From contig NZ_CP045928.1 of the NCBI RefSeq assembly GCF_009664855.1, positions 4,026,107 to 4,090,106 of the forward strand: a stretch of DNA of 64,000 nt, written 5' to 3'. Made by a program: the position numbers and the translations under genes. Source of the stretch: Flavobacterium sp. SLB02. GTDB taxonomy: Bacteria > Bacteroidota > Bacteroidia > Flavobacteriales > Flavobacteriaceae. Numbering within the stretch: the first letter of the stretch is position 1; each line of letters opens with the position of its first letter. The notes beneath the pieces were generated by a model. The model had not been told where the DNA came from. It saw only the letters and a program-made list of their open reading frames with translations, and did not search any database. Below, in pieces: positions 26,234 through 35,268 of this stretch.

Positions 26234-26659
26234 CGTTTTTGGTTTTTTGGGTTGGTTAAAGATATACTTTTTTTGGAAATTCCAAATCTAGAAATTCAAA
26301 TTCCAATACTTATTTATCACTCTCATACACAGCCCTCCCAAAGCTTGGAGACAATCATAATCTGAAGATAAATTTCAAATCTAAAAATTCAAAAAGTCTG
26401 AAATAAATTGAGCATGACCTTATGTTAGGCTTTCGTCTATATGATTTGTTCGGCTTCTCTTGACAAAAGGATATCGTCTCAAATAAAGTTTACCTAACTC
26501 CAATAAAATAAAAAATAAAATATAGTGCAGTAATCCCTCAGGCAAGTTCTGGTTTGCTAAGAAATTTTAGCTTAAAAATCTGCTTTACGGATTTCCATAA
26601 AATAATAGTTTTTCATCTGTTTACATTTGAAAATCAGAAATATTAAGAATATAAATAGT
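26234..26659. other. Intergenic region with a degenerate direct repeat and a -7 box
   Basis: No gene is seen. TTCCAAATCTAGAAATTCAAA (from 26279) recurs imperfectly as TTTCAAATCTAAAAATTCAAA (from 26367). TACATTTG at 26622-26629 is a perfect -7 box 31 bases before the next start, but no TTG stands at the right distance upstream. Confidence 0.5.
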
Positions 26660-27112
26660 ATGGCAAGAATCATTCTACAACACAACGAGATAAATATTAA
26701 TACCGATAAAAAATCAGATTTATCAACTGGTTTTATCAGTGATAGAGATGTTCTAAAAAAACGTTCTAAAAAATATCTGGATCTTATTGCTGGCCTGGAT
26801 TCTAAAACATTATCAGACACAAAAGGAATGAACCAACTTATCAAGGCAATTCAGGAAGAATTTGGAACGGCTGAACTAGTAAGTTTACCACTAGGAATCA
26901 TTGCAAAATGTTTTCTAGGCCATCCTTATGAAGTACACACCCTTGATTTAAGTGGTAGCCAAATTATCAAACATTACAAATTATCAGAAACAATGGAACC
27001 TGACTTCGAAAAAGCAAGAGCAGTCGCTCAACATAATGCTTATGCAATGGTAGAAGTATATAAAGACAAAATCATTTTAATTCGTGAAAACGGAACTGCA
27101 ACAAAACTATAG
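26660..27112 (+). CDS. Unknown protein, first gene of the Ycf46-like ATPase module
   Basis: 150 aa from ATG 26660. An in-frame TTG at 26627 is not preferred, because it overlaps the TACATTTG box. No signal peptide or membrane span is seen. A charged N-terminal third is followed by helices (DVLKKRSKKYLDLIAGL, MNQLIKAIQEEFG), then a segment FLGHPYEVHTLDLSGSQIIK and a compact beta-rich end (AYAMVEVYKDKIILIRENG). I recognise no family. It is 21 bases ahead of the 566-aa membrane protein gene and reads as the first gene of a five-gene unit. Confidence 0.75.
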   Translation: MARIILQHNEININTDKKSDLSTGFISDRDVLKKRSKKYLDLIAGLDSKTLSDTKGMNQLIKAIQEEFGTAELVSLPLGIIAKCFLGHPYEVHTLDLSGSQIIKHYKLSETMEPDFEKARAVAQHNAYAMVEVYKDKIILIRENGTATKL

Positions 27113-27133
27113 AACCAATAAACTAAAATAACT

Positions 27134-28834
27134 ATGTCTCAACAAGTAATCTCATATGCAGATCTTTCGATCATAAATAGTGCCTTAAGATCAATCAAAT
27201 CAGATATGTCAGGAGTACATTCTGAATTAGGAACATTAAATTTCAAACAAGATCATTTAGAAAGTGAATTGGTAAAACTAGCTGATTCTTTTGCAGATTT
27301 TGTAGAAGCAGATATAAAACACAAAGCATTACAACTTGCAGAAACAAGACAAGGAAATCTAAAACAAGATTTGCAAATCAAGTTTGGTTACTATGCTGAA
27401 GTCCGAAGAATGGCCACAGGAATTCTTCAAGGAGTAGACACTGGAATAATAAGCGATGACACTCTAAAATTTACCACCGAAGAGGTAATGATAAAAGCAC
27501 CTGGCTATTGGCTAGCTCCTGCGCTGGTATCTTTAGCAGCATGGGTTCGAAATGACAAAAACACTAATGAAAAAGCATTAAACGAAGCTCTAAAGAGAGA
27601 TGATTACAAAACAACTCTTTTCTTTATGATGGTAATGCGAAGATTAGCGAGAAATGATGCCAGCCTAAAATGGCTAGAACGTTATTTTATGCATCAAAAT
27701 CCACATAATCTTGATCGAGAATTTATAATTATACTTGAAGCCGTTACAACTGGCGTATTTCCTCCTGCTGCTAGGCAATTAATGATGAGTAATGTTAAAA
27801 ACTGGCTAGATCAACTCACTCAAGGTGATACATTTATAAATGAGCAAAAATCGCAGTGGGTTAAATTCTTTGAAGCATTAGGACCTCTATCGGATGGCAA
27901 ATATCCATTACTTGAAAAATTCGCACTAAACTGGAATCAATTAGAAAACTCTTTAAAGGAAGCGAAAACACATGATGTCTTAGATGCTCATTTTAAAAGT
28001 ATAATTTCATCATCGGCAGACTTTTCAAAAGGTGTTAAAGTTCAGTTAGATGAAATTTTATCATTACTGGTTACCAACTTCGATGATGAAGAATTGCCCT
28101 TACAGGAACAGGTAAGATTCAATCAACTTATCATTCAAATGGATGGAGACAAAGCAGCAGCACAAGCTGTAATGGACGCGGAAAAACACATTTTTGATGA
28201 GCAAGTTGACTTTTTACAATTGTTGACAAATGCTTCATTTAATCCTGAATTATCCGGGGCAACTAAAGTAACTCAAGCACTTGCTGTATCAATAAGTCAA
28301 CCATGGATCGTTGAAGCACATAATACTTTTACTGCTCAAAGCAGAAATAAAATTCCTCAATATGTTGAACTCTCAATCGATGATTTTAAAACCTCTACAA
28401 AAGATGGAAGTGAAGAAATTGAACTCCTAAAACAACAAGAAGATTTTTATAGAGATGTTTTAGAAACTCAACTGGCAAGTCTTTCATTTCCATATGCAGG
28501 TGTTATCATCGGAATATTAATTGCATTACTTGCTTTTTGGGCATTTAGCATACAACCTATTGTTGGTATCATAGGAATTGGTATTGGTGGGGTTATAGTT
28601 TGGAACTCCATAAACAATCATAAAAAAGCAAAAAAGAAAATCACCGAAAATATTGAAGAAAGAAAAACAAAAGCAAAAGAAGTATTAAGAGGTTGCTTTG
28701 CTGAAACTGTAGATTACAGAAAAGAGCATACAACTCAAGACAATAAGGCAGAAGAAGTAAGTCATCTTTTGTATTCAATTACTCCTGAAGATTTTTCAAG
28801 TGTATCAAAAGAAACGGTAAGAAACATTATTTAA
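27134..28834 (+). CDS. Unknown membrane-hairpin protein of the Ycf46-like ATPase module
   Basis: 566 aa. Residues about 15-60 look like a coiled coil (SIKSDMSGVHSELGTL, then QDHLESELVKLAD). Residues about 60-450 are helical, with a tract FTTEEVMIKAPGYWLAPAL and KTTLFFMMVMRRLARNDAS that resembles helical-repeat scaffolds. Two hydrophobic segments at about 452-474 and 477-494 form a hairpin (YAGVIIGILIALLAFWAF; IVGIIGIGIGGVIVW), followed by a basic helix (NNHKKAKKKITENIEERKTK). No nucleotide-binding loop is present, so it is not a dynamin. It is probably an inner-membrane-anchored scaffold with both ends in the cytoplasm, and a plausible substrate or anchor of the AAA+ protein (inference). Confidence 0.8.
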   Translation: MSQQVISYADLSIINSALRSIKSDMSGVHSELGTLNFKQDHLESELVKLADSFADFVEADIKHKALQLAETRQGNLKQDLQIKFGYYAEVRRMATGILQGVDTGIISDDTLKFTTEEVMIKAPGYWLAPALVSLAAWVRNDKNTNEKALNEALKRDDYKTTLFFMMVMRRLARNDASLKWLERYFMHQNPHNLDREFIIILEAVTTGVFPPAARQLMMSNVKNWLDQLTQGDTFINEQKSQWVKFFEALGPLSDGKYPLLEKFALNWNQLENSLKEAKTHDVLDAHFKSIISSSADFSKGVKVQLDEILSLLVTNFDDEELPLQEQVRFNQLIIQMDGDKAAAQAVMDAEKHIFDEQVDFLQLLTNASFNPELSGATKVTQALAVSISQPWIVEAHNTFTAQSRNKIPQYVELSIDDFKTSTKDGSEEIELLKQQEDFYRDVLETQLASLSFPYAGVIIGILIALLAFWAFSIQPIVGIIGIGIGGVIVWNSINNHKKAKKKITENIEERKTKAKEVLRGCFAETVDYRKEHTTQDNKAEEVSHLLYSITPEDFSSVSKETVRNII

Positions 28835-28851
28835 CATTAAAATTAAAGAAA

Positions 28852-29040
28852 ATGACAAAAATAATTTTAGGTAATCATTCAGAGGAATCTGAAAATACCA
28901 TTCAGGAAATGAAGAAAGAAAACATTATAAAACCCAATTTATTTCAAGGCAGAACAGAATCAGAATTGGGAAATGCAAAATTCCCGGATTGGGATATTCT
29001 TCCACCAACCCAATTCATCAATCCGCGAATAAAATCATAA
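28852..29040 (+). CDS. 62-aa unknown peptide of the Ycf46-like ATPase module
   Basis: Starts 17 bases after the 566-aa gene. The stop TAA (29038-29040) overlaps the next ATG by one base, which points to translational coupling. It is hydrophilic and probably unfolded in its first two thirds (NHSEESENTIQEMKKENI). The last 19 residues (FPDWDILPPTQFINPRIKS) look like a short linear or capping motif. No family is recognised. The tight packing makes it likely to be a real gene. Confidence 0.65.
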   Translation: MTKIILGNHSEESENTIQEMKKENIIKPNLFQGRTESELGNAKFPDWDILPPTQFINPRIKS

Positions 29041-29576
29041 TGAAAACCGGACCAACAACTTATGCTGCATGGACAAAATTGCTTGATCAATTTGGTGATG
29101 GTGACGATTCTGTTTTAGAAGAATTAAGTAAAGGAACGTTTATACTTGATGCAGGAACTGCAACTCGTTTCTATATTAAAGTTGAAGAAGCATATAAGAA
29201 ACGTAAACAAAGTTGGCTCGACAAATTTCAATTCTCTTTTCAATTACAAAATTTTAAAACAGAAGATGATTTTGAAATAGCACTACGAAATGGAAAACAA
29301 AATCTTTCTCCTCTGAGCAAATTTGTATTTATAAATACTTTTCCGGATGATTTGAAAAAAGCGCTAAGAAAAGATCTCGAAGAATTTGTAAATGAAATTA
29401 AAACATCATTAAAAAATAACAACGCCAAACTTTCAAAAGGAAGAGAGAAAATGCTAATCTTATTAAACTCTTTTGATTTGAGTAGTACTCCTGAAGAAAT
29501 TTTAATCAATTCGAAAAGTAACACAAATAATAAAACCGAAATAATCGCTGCAACAGGCAGAAAAATAATATTTTAA
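29040..29576 (+). CDS. 178-aa unknown protein of the Ycf46-like ATPase module
   Basis: ATG 29040 overlaps the previous stop (TAATG). An upstream in-frame ATG at 28989 lies inside the preceding gene and is rejected. The protein is soluble, lysine-rich and helical (YIKVEEAYKKRKQSWLDKFQ, FPDDLKKALRKDLEEFVNEI), with an acidic early segment (FGDGDDSVLEELSKG). No family is recognised. The AAA+ gene begins one base after its stop codon, so the two are almost certainly made together, perhaps as adaptor and ATPase (inference). Confidence 0.78.
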   Translation: MKTGPTTYAAWTKLLDQFGDGDDSVLEELSKGTFILDAGTATRFYIKVEEAYKKRKQSWLDKFQFSFQLQNFKTEDDFEIALRNGKQNLSPLSKFVFINTFPDDLKKALRKDLEEFVNEIKTSLKNNNAKLSKGREKMLILLNSFDLSSTPEEILINSKSNTNNKTEIIAATGRKIIF

Positions 29577-29577
29577 A

Positions 29578-31131
29578 ATGGCAAATAAAGCAGATTTTAA
29601 GACTTCGCTTTTGCGAATGTTTAGAGCCCGGATACCTTTTATATCTATTAGAAGTATCGAAAGGGCACGAGTTTTAGAAGTAATACAACAATTAGCCGAG
29701 GAAATAAATATCCCCATTTACTTTCATAGTTTATCGCATGGAACTATAGATATTAAATCAAAAAAAAGTGTAAATGACGATCGATCAATTGCAGGAGGTT
29801 TAGATTTTGCTGTTCAAAATATTTCTCAACGACAAAACTTAACTTTTGTTTTTACAGAAGTTAGCGACATCGAAGATGATAATTTGGTTTCTAGACATCT
29901 TTATGACTGTGTCATTCAAGCTATAGAAAGAGGCGGAAGTATTTGTCTCATTACAACCAAAACAATTTGGCCACAATTACAACGTTTAGGAATGACAATT
30001 ACGCTCGATGCTCCAAACGAAGAAGAAATGCTGGAAGTTGTAAAAGAGTGTGTCACCCCTTACAAAGGTTCAATTCCTCTTGAATGGGATGAAACAGATT
30101 ATAAAATGGCCGCTACGATCTTGGCCAATATGACAAAAATAGAAGCAGAAAATGTATTAGCCACTCAAATGGCCAAAGGTTCTTTAACAAAAGATGATAT
30201 TAAAGAATTGAGCAATGCAAAAGATAAATTATTTAGCGACATATCCGGATTAGAAAAAGTAAAACTTGATCCCTCTACCCTTTCTGTTGCCGGGTTAAGT
30301 GGATTACAACATTGGCTGGATAATCAAAAACAACTTTTAACAGCCGACTTAAAGGCAAGAAAAATGCGACCTCCCAGAGGAGTTTTATTAGTTGGCGTTC
30401 CAGGTTGTGGTAAATCTCTATCTGCCAAATTTATTGCTGCAAATTGGAACCTACCTTTATATCGACTTGATCTTGCTGCCATTCAAGGTCAATATCTTGG
30501 ACAATCTGAAAATAGATTAAAAGAGGCTCTGGCATCAGCAGACAATGCGGCTCCTTGTATCTTATGGATTGATGAAATTGAAAAAGGACTTTCCGGAGCA
30601 TCAGGATCTAGTGACGGTGGTACATCGACAAGAATGGTTGGACAATTTTTGTTTTGGCTACAAGAAAGTATGGCAAAAGTTTTTGTTGTTTCTACAGCAA
30701 ACGATGTTAGTAAATTACCTCCTGAACTTTTGCGCAGAGGACGCTTTGACGAACTATTTTTCGTTGATTTACCAGGTGAAATAGAGAGAAAAGACATCAT
30801 TAATTTATACATAAAACGAAATTTATTATCTGAACCCTCATCACATACATTAGACCTATTAGTTGAAATTTCAGAAGGTTTTGCGGGATCTGATCTAGAG
30901 GGTGCAGTTAGAGACGTGGCAATTCAGGCAGTGATTCACGGTGATGATATTGTAGATGACAGCTTATTTGAAAAATGTTTTAAAAATATTGTTCCATTAA
31001 GTAAAACGGCTCCTGAAAAAATTGAAGCTATTAGAACTTGGGGACGTGAAAGAGCTCTACCAGCTTCGGGTGTTTCTTGGGAAGTTTCTTCAAATGAAAA
31101 ATTAATAGGCAAGCGTTCTATTATCATTTAA
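29578..31131 (+). CDS. Ycf46-like AAA+ ATPase
   Basis: 517 aa. Residues 1-210 look like a degenerate AAA fold without a Walker A (RIPFISIRSIERARVLEVIQ; NLTFVFTEVSDI), as in Ycf46. Residues 255-470 are an active AAA+ domain: Walker A GVPGCGKS 273-280, Walker B CILWIDEIEK with D332-E333, sensor-1 N375 and the RRGRFDE box at 386-392 with the likely arginine finger, then GSDLEGAVRD at 437-446 as sensor-2 region. Ycf46 proteins are cyanobacterial and plastid relatives of classic AAA unfoldases. The gene is last in a five-gene unit and is closed by a hairpin at 31163. It is expected to form a hexamer that remodels a partner, perhaps the membrane-hairpin protein (inference). Confidence 0.88.
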   Translation: MANKADFKTSLLRMFRARIPFISIRSIERARVLEVIQQLAEEINIPIYFHSLSHGTIDIKSKKSVNDDRSIAGGLDFAVQNISQRQNLTFVFTEVSDIEDDNLVSRHLYDCVIQAIERGGSICLITTKTIWPQLQRLGMTITLDAPNEEEMLEVVKECVTPYKGSIPLEWDETDYKMAATILANMTKIEAENVLATQMAKGSLTKDDIKELSNAKDKLFSDISGLEKVKLDPSTLSVAGLSGLQHWLDNQKQLLTADLKARKMRPPRGVLLVGVPGCGKSLSAKFIAANWNLPLYRLDLAAIQGQYLGQSENRLKEALASADNAAPCILWIDEIEKGLSGASGSSDGGTSTRMVGQFLFWLQESMAKVFVVSTANDVSKLPPELLRRGRFDELFFVDLPGEIERKDIINLYIKRNLLSEPSSHTLDLLVEISEGFAGSDLEGAVRDVAIQAVIHGDDIVDDSLFEKCFKNIVPLSKTAPEKIEAIRTWGRERALPASGVSWEVSSNEKLIGKRSIII

Positions 31132-31162
31132 AAAAATTCACAATCAAGAAAAAAACAAAATG

Positions 31163-31194
31163 GCTACCACTCTAAAAAAGTTGTAGCTTTTTTT
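31163..31194 (+). terminator. Intrinsic terminator of the AAA+ module
   Basis: GCTACCAC (31163-31170) pairs with GTTGTAGC (31180-31187), one mismatch, followed by seven T. It lies 32 bases after the AAA+ stop codon. Confidence 0.8.
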
Positions 31195-31611
31195 ATATCC
31201 TTTTAATACAAAATTCTTTTATATCAAAAAAATTGTTAAACAAAACAACTACTTATTCTAAGAATTTATCTACTTCTCCATTTTTTTATTTATTAAACCA
31301 ATCTTAATATATTACAGTGGGCAATAGGTTCTGAAATTCAAAAAACATAATAAGACTCACAAAATCAGTAAATTATATTACTAATTAATTTTAAAAATAA
31401 ATTTAACAAGAAAAAATAACTCATTTGTAAAACTATATCCTTTTTTTATTAAATTTATAAAAATGATAGTTGATTACTGCATCTAAAATATTTCATTAAC
31501 AGTTGTTCATTTTTAAAATACACGGATAATCGCCCCCAAACGATAAATGCTGAAGAATAAAACAAAAGCAAAAGACTTTTATAAGGCCACTAACCTGCTA
31601 ACTTGAAAATT
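31195..31611. other. AT-rich intergenic region before the two-component pair
   Basis: About 420 bases with very low GC and no codable stretch. I see no clear TTG-N17-23-TAnnTTTG promoter, repeat or hairpin. Confidence 0.5.
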
Positions 31612-33024
31612 ATGCCTAAGAATCCGTTTTTTAAGAACATACGTTTTCCCAATGTTTTTATTCTTCTCATAATTGTATTTGTTTCCTGCGCCTTACTTAT
31701 TTGCATCAATTTTTTTACCATCAAAATATTATCTGCTAACAGGGCCTATGTCAATGGAGAGTCACATTACTCAAAAGGACAAAAAGATGCTTCCAGACAC
31801 CTGATCACCTATCTTTATACTAAAGATGAGAACCAGTGGAAATTATATTTAGAAGAATTAGAAGTCCCTCAAGGGGATGGCATTGCCAGGAAAACACTTT
31901 TAAAGGTAGGCGATAATAAAGTCGCGCGAGAAGGATTTTTGATTGGCCGAAATCATAAAGATGATTTAGATGATCTTGTCTGGCTTTTTGTAAATTTTCA
32001 ACAAGTCTCTTTTTTGGCAAAAGCCATTGATGAGTGGGGCCAAGGTGATGAACTTATTTTTAAATTATTCATCGTTGGTCAACAAATAAACGCCCAGATA
32101 AAATACAATCAATTAACTGCTGCCAGCCAGAAAAATTTCCTAAATAAGATTAGTTCAATCAGCGATAAACTTACCGTTAATGAACGTAACTTCTCCAATA
32201 CTTTAGGAGAAGGAACACGTAAAATTAAAAGCCTTCTAATTATTACCAATATTGTATTTATCTTAATTATTGTACTAAGTGTCTGCTCCTATTATTCTAT
32301 AATGGTAAAACGACTGCTTGTTTCTAAAAAAGAGATTGAGATCAAAAATGAAAACCTGATTATCGTGAATCGTGAATTGGACCGATTTGTGTATAGCGCC
32401 TCACATGATTTGAGATCCCCTATAACATCTTTAAAGGGATTAATTGAAATTACCCAGCTAGAAGATGATATTGACCAAATTAAGACCTATTTAGATCTTA
32501 TGCACAAAAGCCTCACCAAACAGGATCAGTTTATAATTGATATTATAGATTACTCTAAGAACAAGCGAAAACAAGTCGTTATGGAGCCTGTAAGTTTACA
32601 GGAATTATTCAGGGAGGCGATCTCACAATTAATGCATATCGAAAATGCCAATCGAATCACTTTTACCCAGGAGTTATTAGTGGATCAGATTCACAGTGAT
32701 GGGTTGCGCTTGAGAATCATTATTTCAAATTTACTTTCAAACGCAATAAAATATGCCGATATCAACAAACAGGAAATGTTTATCAATATCAAAACCTATT
32801 TCGATGATGGTTACAATAAAATAGAAATCACCGATAACGGAATTGGAATTAAAGAAGAATTTAAAGATAATATCTTTGAGATGTATTTTGGTACTAATAA
32901 GAACAAAGGTTCCGGATTAGGGCTCTATATCGTAAAAGAAGCTATAGAAAACATACAAGGGAATATTTCGGTTTTCTCTGAAAGTACAATTGGAAGCAGA
33001 TTTGTTGTAACAATACCCAACTAA
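31612..33024 (+). CDS. Membrane sensor histidine kinase
   Basis: 470 aa from ATG 31612 (a TTG nine bases earlier is not preferred). Membrane helix about 15-40, a periplasmic helical sensor about 41-205 resembling CHASE3-type four-helix bundles, membrane helix about 207-228, a short coiled coil, HisKA with H265 in YSASHDLRSPITSL, then HATPase_c with ITDNGIGIKEEF and GSGLGLYIVKEA. The sensed signal is unknown. One base separates its stop from the next start, so it forms an operon with the single-domain response regulator. Both lie just after the AAA+ module but behind its terminator. Confidence 0.92.
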   Translation: MPKNPFFKNIRFPNVFILLIIVFVSCALLICINFFTIKILSANRAYVNGESHYSKGQKDASRHLITYLYTKDENQWKLYLEELEVPQGDGIARKTLLKVGDNKVAREGFLIGRNHKDDLDDLVWLFVNFQQVSFLAKAIDEWGQGDELIFKLFIVGQQINAQIKYNQLTAASQKNFLNKISSISDKLTVNERNFSNTLGEGTRKIKSLLIITNIVFILIIVLSVCSYYSIMVKRLLVSKKEIEIKNENLIIVNRELDRFVYSASHDLRSPITSLKGLIEITQLEDDIDQIKTYLDLMHKSLTKQDQFIIDIIDYSKNKRKQVVMEPVSLQELFREAISQLMHIENANRITFTQELLVDQIHSDGLRLRIIISNLLSNAIKYADINKQEMFINIKTYFDDGYNKIEITDNGIGIKEEFKDNIFEMYFGTNKNKGSGLGLYIVKEAIENIQGNISVFSESTIGSRFVVTIPN

Positions 33025-33025
33025 T

Positions 33026-33409
33026 ATGGAACCTAACCCCATCTTTCTTGTCATTGAGGACAATTTGATTGATCAGCTTGTGATTAGCCAATTATTAAAA
33101 AAAGTACTGCACGTCGAGCAAATTATCATTGCCAATAATGGCAAGGAGGGAATTGAGTGGCTTACAACCAAAAAAAAGAATCAATCGCTAATTATTTTAT
33201 TAGACATACAAATGCCAATAATGAATGGGTTTGAATTCCTGAATGCTTTTCAAAAACTAAATAAAGAGATCCGCCAAGAAACTCAAATTTACGTGCTTTC
33301 ATCAACCTTAGATCCTGATGAACTTCAAGACATTAATAAAAATGATAATGTTACGGGATTTTTAAACAAACCTTTTCCCATTGAGGAATTTAAAAGAAAA
33401 TTTACCTGA
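33026..33409 (+). CDS. Single-domain response regulator (CheY-like)
   Basis: 127 aa, REC domain only. Acidic pair E11-D12, phosphoacceptor D60 in ILLDIQMPIMNG, switch Ser/Thr in VLSSTL near 93, and conserved Lys in LNKPF. There is no output domain, so it acts by protein contact or as a phosphate relay for a further partner. It is cotranscribed with the histidine kinase before it, a pairing common in Flavobacterium. The gene is convergent with the LysM hydrolase, with ten bases between stops and no room for a terminator. Confidence 0.93.
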   Translation: MEPNPIFLVIEDNLIDQLVISQLLKKVLHVEQIIIANNGKEGIEWLTTKKKNQSLIILLDIQMPIMNGFEFLNAFQKLNKEIRQETQIYVLSSTLDPDELQDINKNDNVTGFLNKPFPIEEFKRKFT

Positions 33410-33419
33410 AAGATTTACT

Positions 33420-34859
33420 TTATTGTAAAATGCGATTTACCTGAGTGAAGGTTCTTTGATAATAGGGCTCTTTTGTGGAAGAAATTATCACACCGCCATG
33501 AGTTGAGGAATGTACAAATTTAATTTCTCCATCAGCTACTTCAACTACCATTCCCACATGATTGATTTGTCGTCTTCCATTGGTTCTAAAGAAAATTAAA
33601 TCTCCTTTTTGAGCTTCCTCTGTCCCAACTTTGAAACCAACACGAGATTGCTCAATAGAACTTCTGGGTAATTTTATATCAAAATTATTAAAAGTACAAA
33701 TCATTAATCCTGAACAATCAAAACCAGCTTTTGTGGTTCCGCCCGAGCGGTAACGAGTTCCTATATTTTCAGTTGCATTCATCACCAACTGATTCACTAA
33801 ATCCGAATGATTACTAACCCTAAATATTGTAGTTGTATCTTTTTCAACCCCTGAATTATCAGCTACCTGCGGGGTGCCTGCTAAACTGTCATTAATTTGC
33901 GGAGTTGCAACTAGTGCCACCTCATCGGCCTTTTCTTTTGATGTATTAATTTTAAGTACATAACCAACAGGCAATTTAGCTTTGATAGAGGGATTCTGCC
34001 GCTCTAATTCTGCAACAGTTATTCCGTATTTCTTGGCAATGGCATATTTTGTTTCTTTTGGCTGTACCTCAACTAATACTTCAACGTTTTGTGCGGGTAT
34101 AATTTCCCCCTTTACTTCATCTGTTGCAGCTTTATTATCTGAAGTAAGAACAGGGCTTTGAGCAATCTGAGTTTCTGCTGCAAGAGCAGTATCTTTTATT
34201 TCCTGATTTGCTTTTTCTTTTGAAGTTCTAATTTTGAGAAGATAACCAACTGGCAACTTTCTTTTAATAGATGGATTTTGCCTTTCTAATTCTGCAACGG
34301 TTATTCCGTACTTTTTGGCAATAAGATATTTTGTTTCTTTTGGTTTTACCTCAACGAGAACTTCTAGATCTGTTGAAGGGATTATTTCAGGCTTTTCTAT
34401 GTTCTGATTTTTCTTTGTCTTTTCACTCGCTGCAATAGCATTAGAGGGAATAGTTAGTTTCTGTCCTATTTTCAGATCTTCGCTTTCCAGCGACGGATTT
34501 GCTTTTTTTAACTCATCAACAGAAACATTGTATTTTTTTGAAATAACCCAAAGGTTTTCTTTTTGCTGTACTTCGTGCTGATCTGAATTTAAAGTTGCCC
34601 TGGGCGTTGTACTGGCAAGAATTTCAGTTTTTTTTGCAGTGACCTTTTTATTGGTATTGGGAATTAAGAGCACCGAATTTAATTTTAAAATCGTAGGAGC
34701 CTCTGGATTGGCATCCTGGATATCTTTAGTTTTTACACCATATTTTTTAGCAATTACAGATAGGTTTTCTCCTTTGGATATTTTGTGCTTGATAAACTTT
34801 TCCTGAGAAAAAACACCAACACTGAAAAAAAACAACACTATAATTAATCTAACAACCAT
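33420..34859 (-). CDS. LysM-NlpC/P60 peptidoglycan hydrolase, exported
   Basis: 479 aa. A signal peptide is at 1-18 (VRLIIVLFFFSVGVFSQ). Four LysM-like repeats bind peptidoglycan, at about 24-70 (HKISKGENLSVIAKKYGV), 97-140 (QQKENLWVISKKYNVSVDEL), 172-212 and 258-298. The last two are nearly identical (KETKYxIAKKYGITVAELE and RQNPSIKxKLPVGYxLKI), a recent tandem duplication. The C-terminal NlpC/P60 domain, about 350-478, has the catalytic Cys in AGFDCSGLM, His in NHVGMVVEV and a later polar residue near FVHSSTHGG. It is expected to cut cell-wall stem peptides in the periplasm, in growth or division. It is monocistronic. Confidence 0.93.
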   Translation of the reverse strand: MVVRLIIVLFFFSVGVFSQEKFIKHKISKGENLSVIAKKYGVKTKDIQDANPEAPTILKLNSVLLIPNTNKKVTAKKTEILASTTPRATLNSDQHEVQQKENLWVISKKYNVSVDELKKANPSLESEDLKIGQKLTIPSNAIAASEKTKKNQNIEKPEIIPSTDLEVLVEVKPKETKYLIAKKYGITVAELERQNPSIKRKLPVGYLLKIRTSKEKANQEIKDTALAAETQIAQSPVLTSDNKAATDEVKGEIIPAQNVEVLVEVQPKETKYAIAKKYGITVAELERQNPSIKAKLPVGYVLKINTSKEKADEVALVATPQINDSLAGTPQVADNSGVEKDTTTIFRVSNHSDLVNQLVMNATENIGTRYRSGGTTKAGFDCSGLMICTFNNFDIKLPRSSIEQSRVGFKVGTEEAQKGDLIFFRTNGRRQINHVGMVVEVADGEIKFVHSSTHGGVIISSTKEPYYQRTFTQVNRILQ

Positions 34860-35268
34860 ACCTATTAAAGTTTAATGAATACTTCTTTAAGTTTAAATAA
34901 TATAACTTTTCGCCTGAATAATATAAACTAGAAAAATGTAAATATATTACGTAAAAAGCGAATTTACCCTTTTAATGTAAAAGATACACGTTTTTTAACA
35001 ACAAATTTATCCCGAATTAATCTAGTCAAGATAAAAATTGTCCCAACTCTTTGAAATCAGGTCTTTTATAAAATATGTATTTATTTTTAATAAAAGCCAA
35101 TTATAATGGAACAAACCTCTTATTTCAAAATATTCTTTTGCCGATAGTTTATAAAAATTACAAACTAATTTTCTTTCAAACAATATTCTCGGCATAAAAA
35201 TTGTGCGAATATTTTTAGAATACCAATTGTCTTTCTCGACCAAGAACTAACCTTAATTCAAAAACAGT
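34860..35268. other. Divergent intergenic region, possible 73-codon remnant
   Basis: Upstream region of two divergent exported-protein genes. On the minus strand 35022-35243 is open for 73 codons (MVEKDNWYSKNIRTIFMPRI at the start), with a protein-like but unrecognised composition. It may be a decayed gene or chance. No promoter of the TTG/TAnnTTTG type stands out. Confidence 0.35.

Noticed and set aside
27134..28834. Dynamin-like or phage-shock GTPase
   Set aside because: The membrane hairpin and helical build suggest it, but there is no P-loop (GxxxxGKS/T) or other nucleotide-binding motif.
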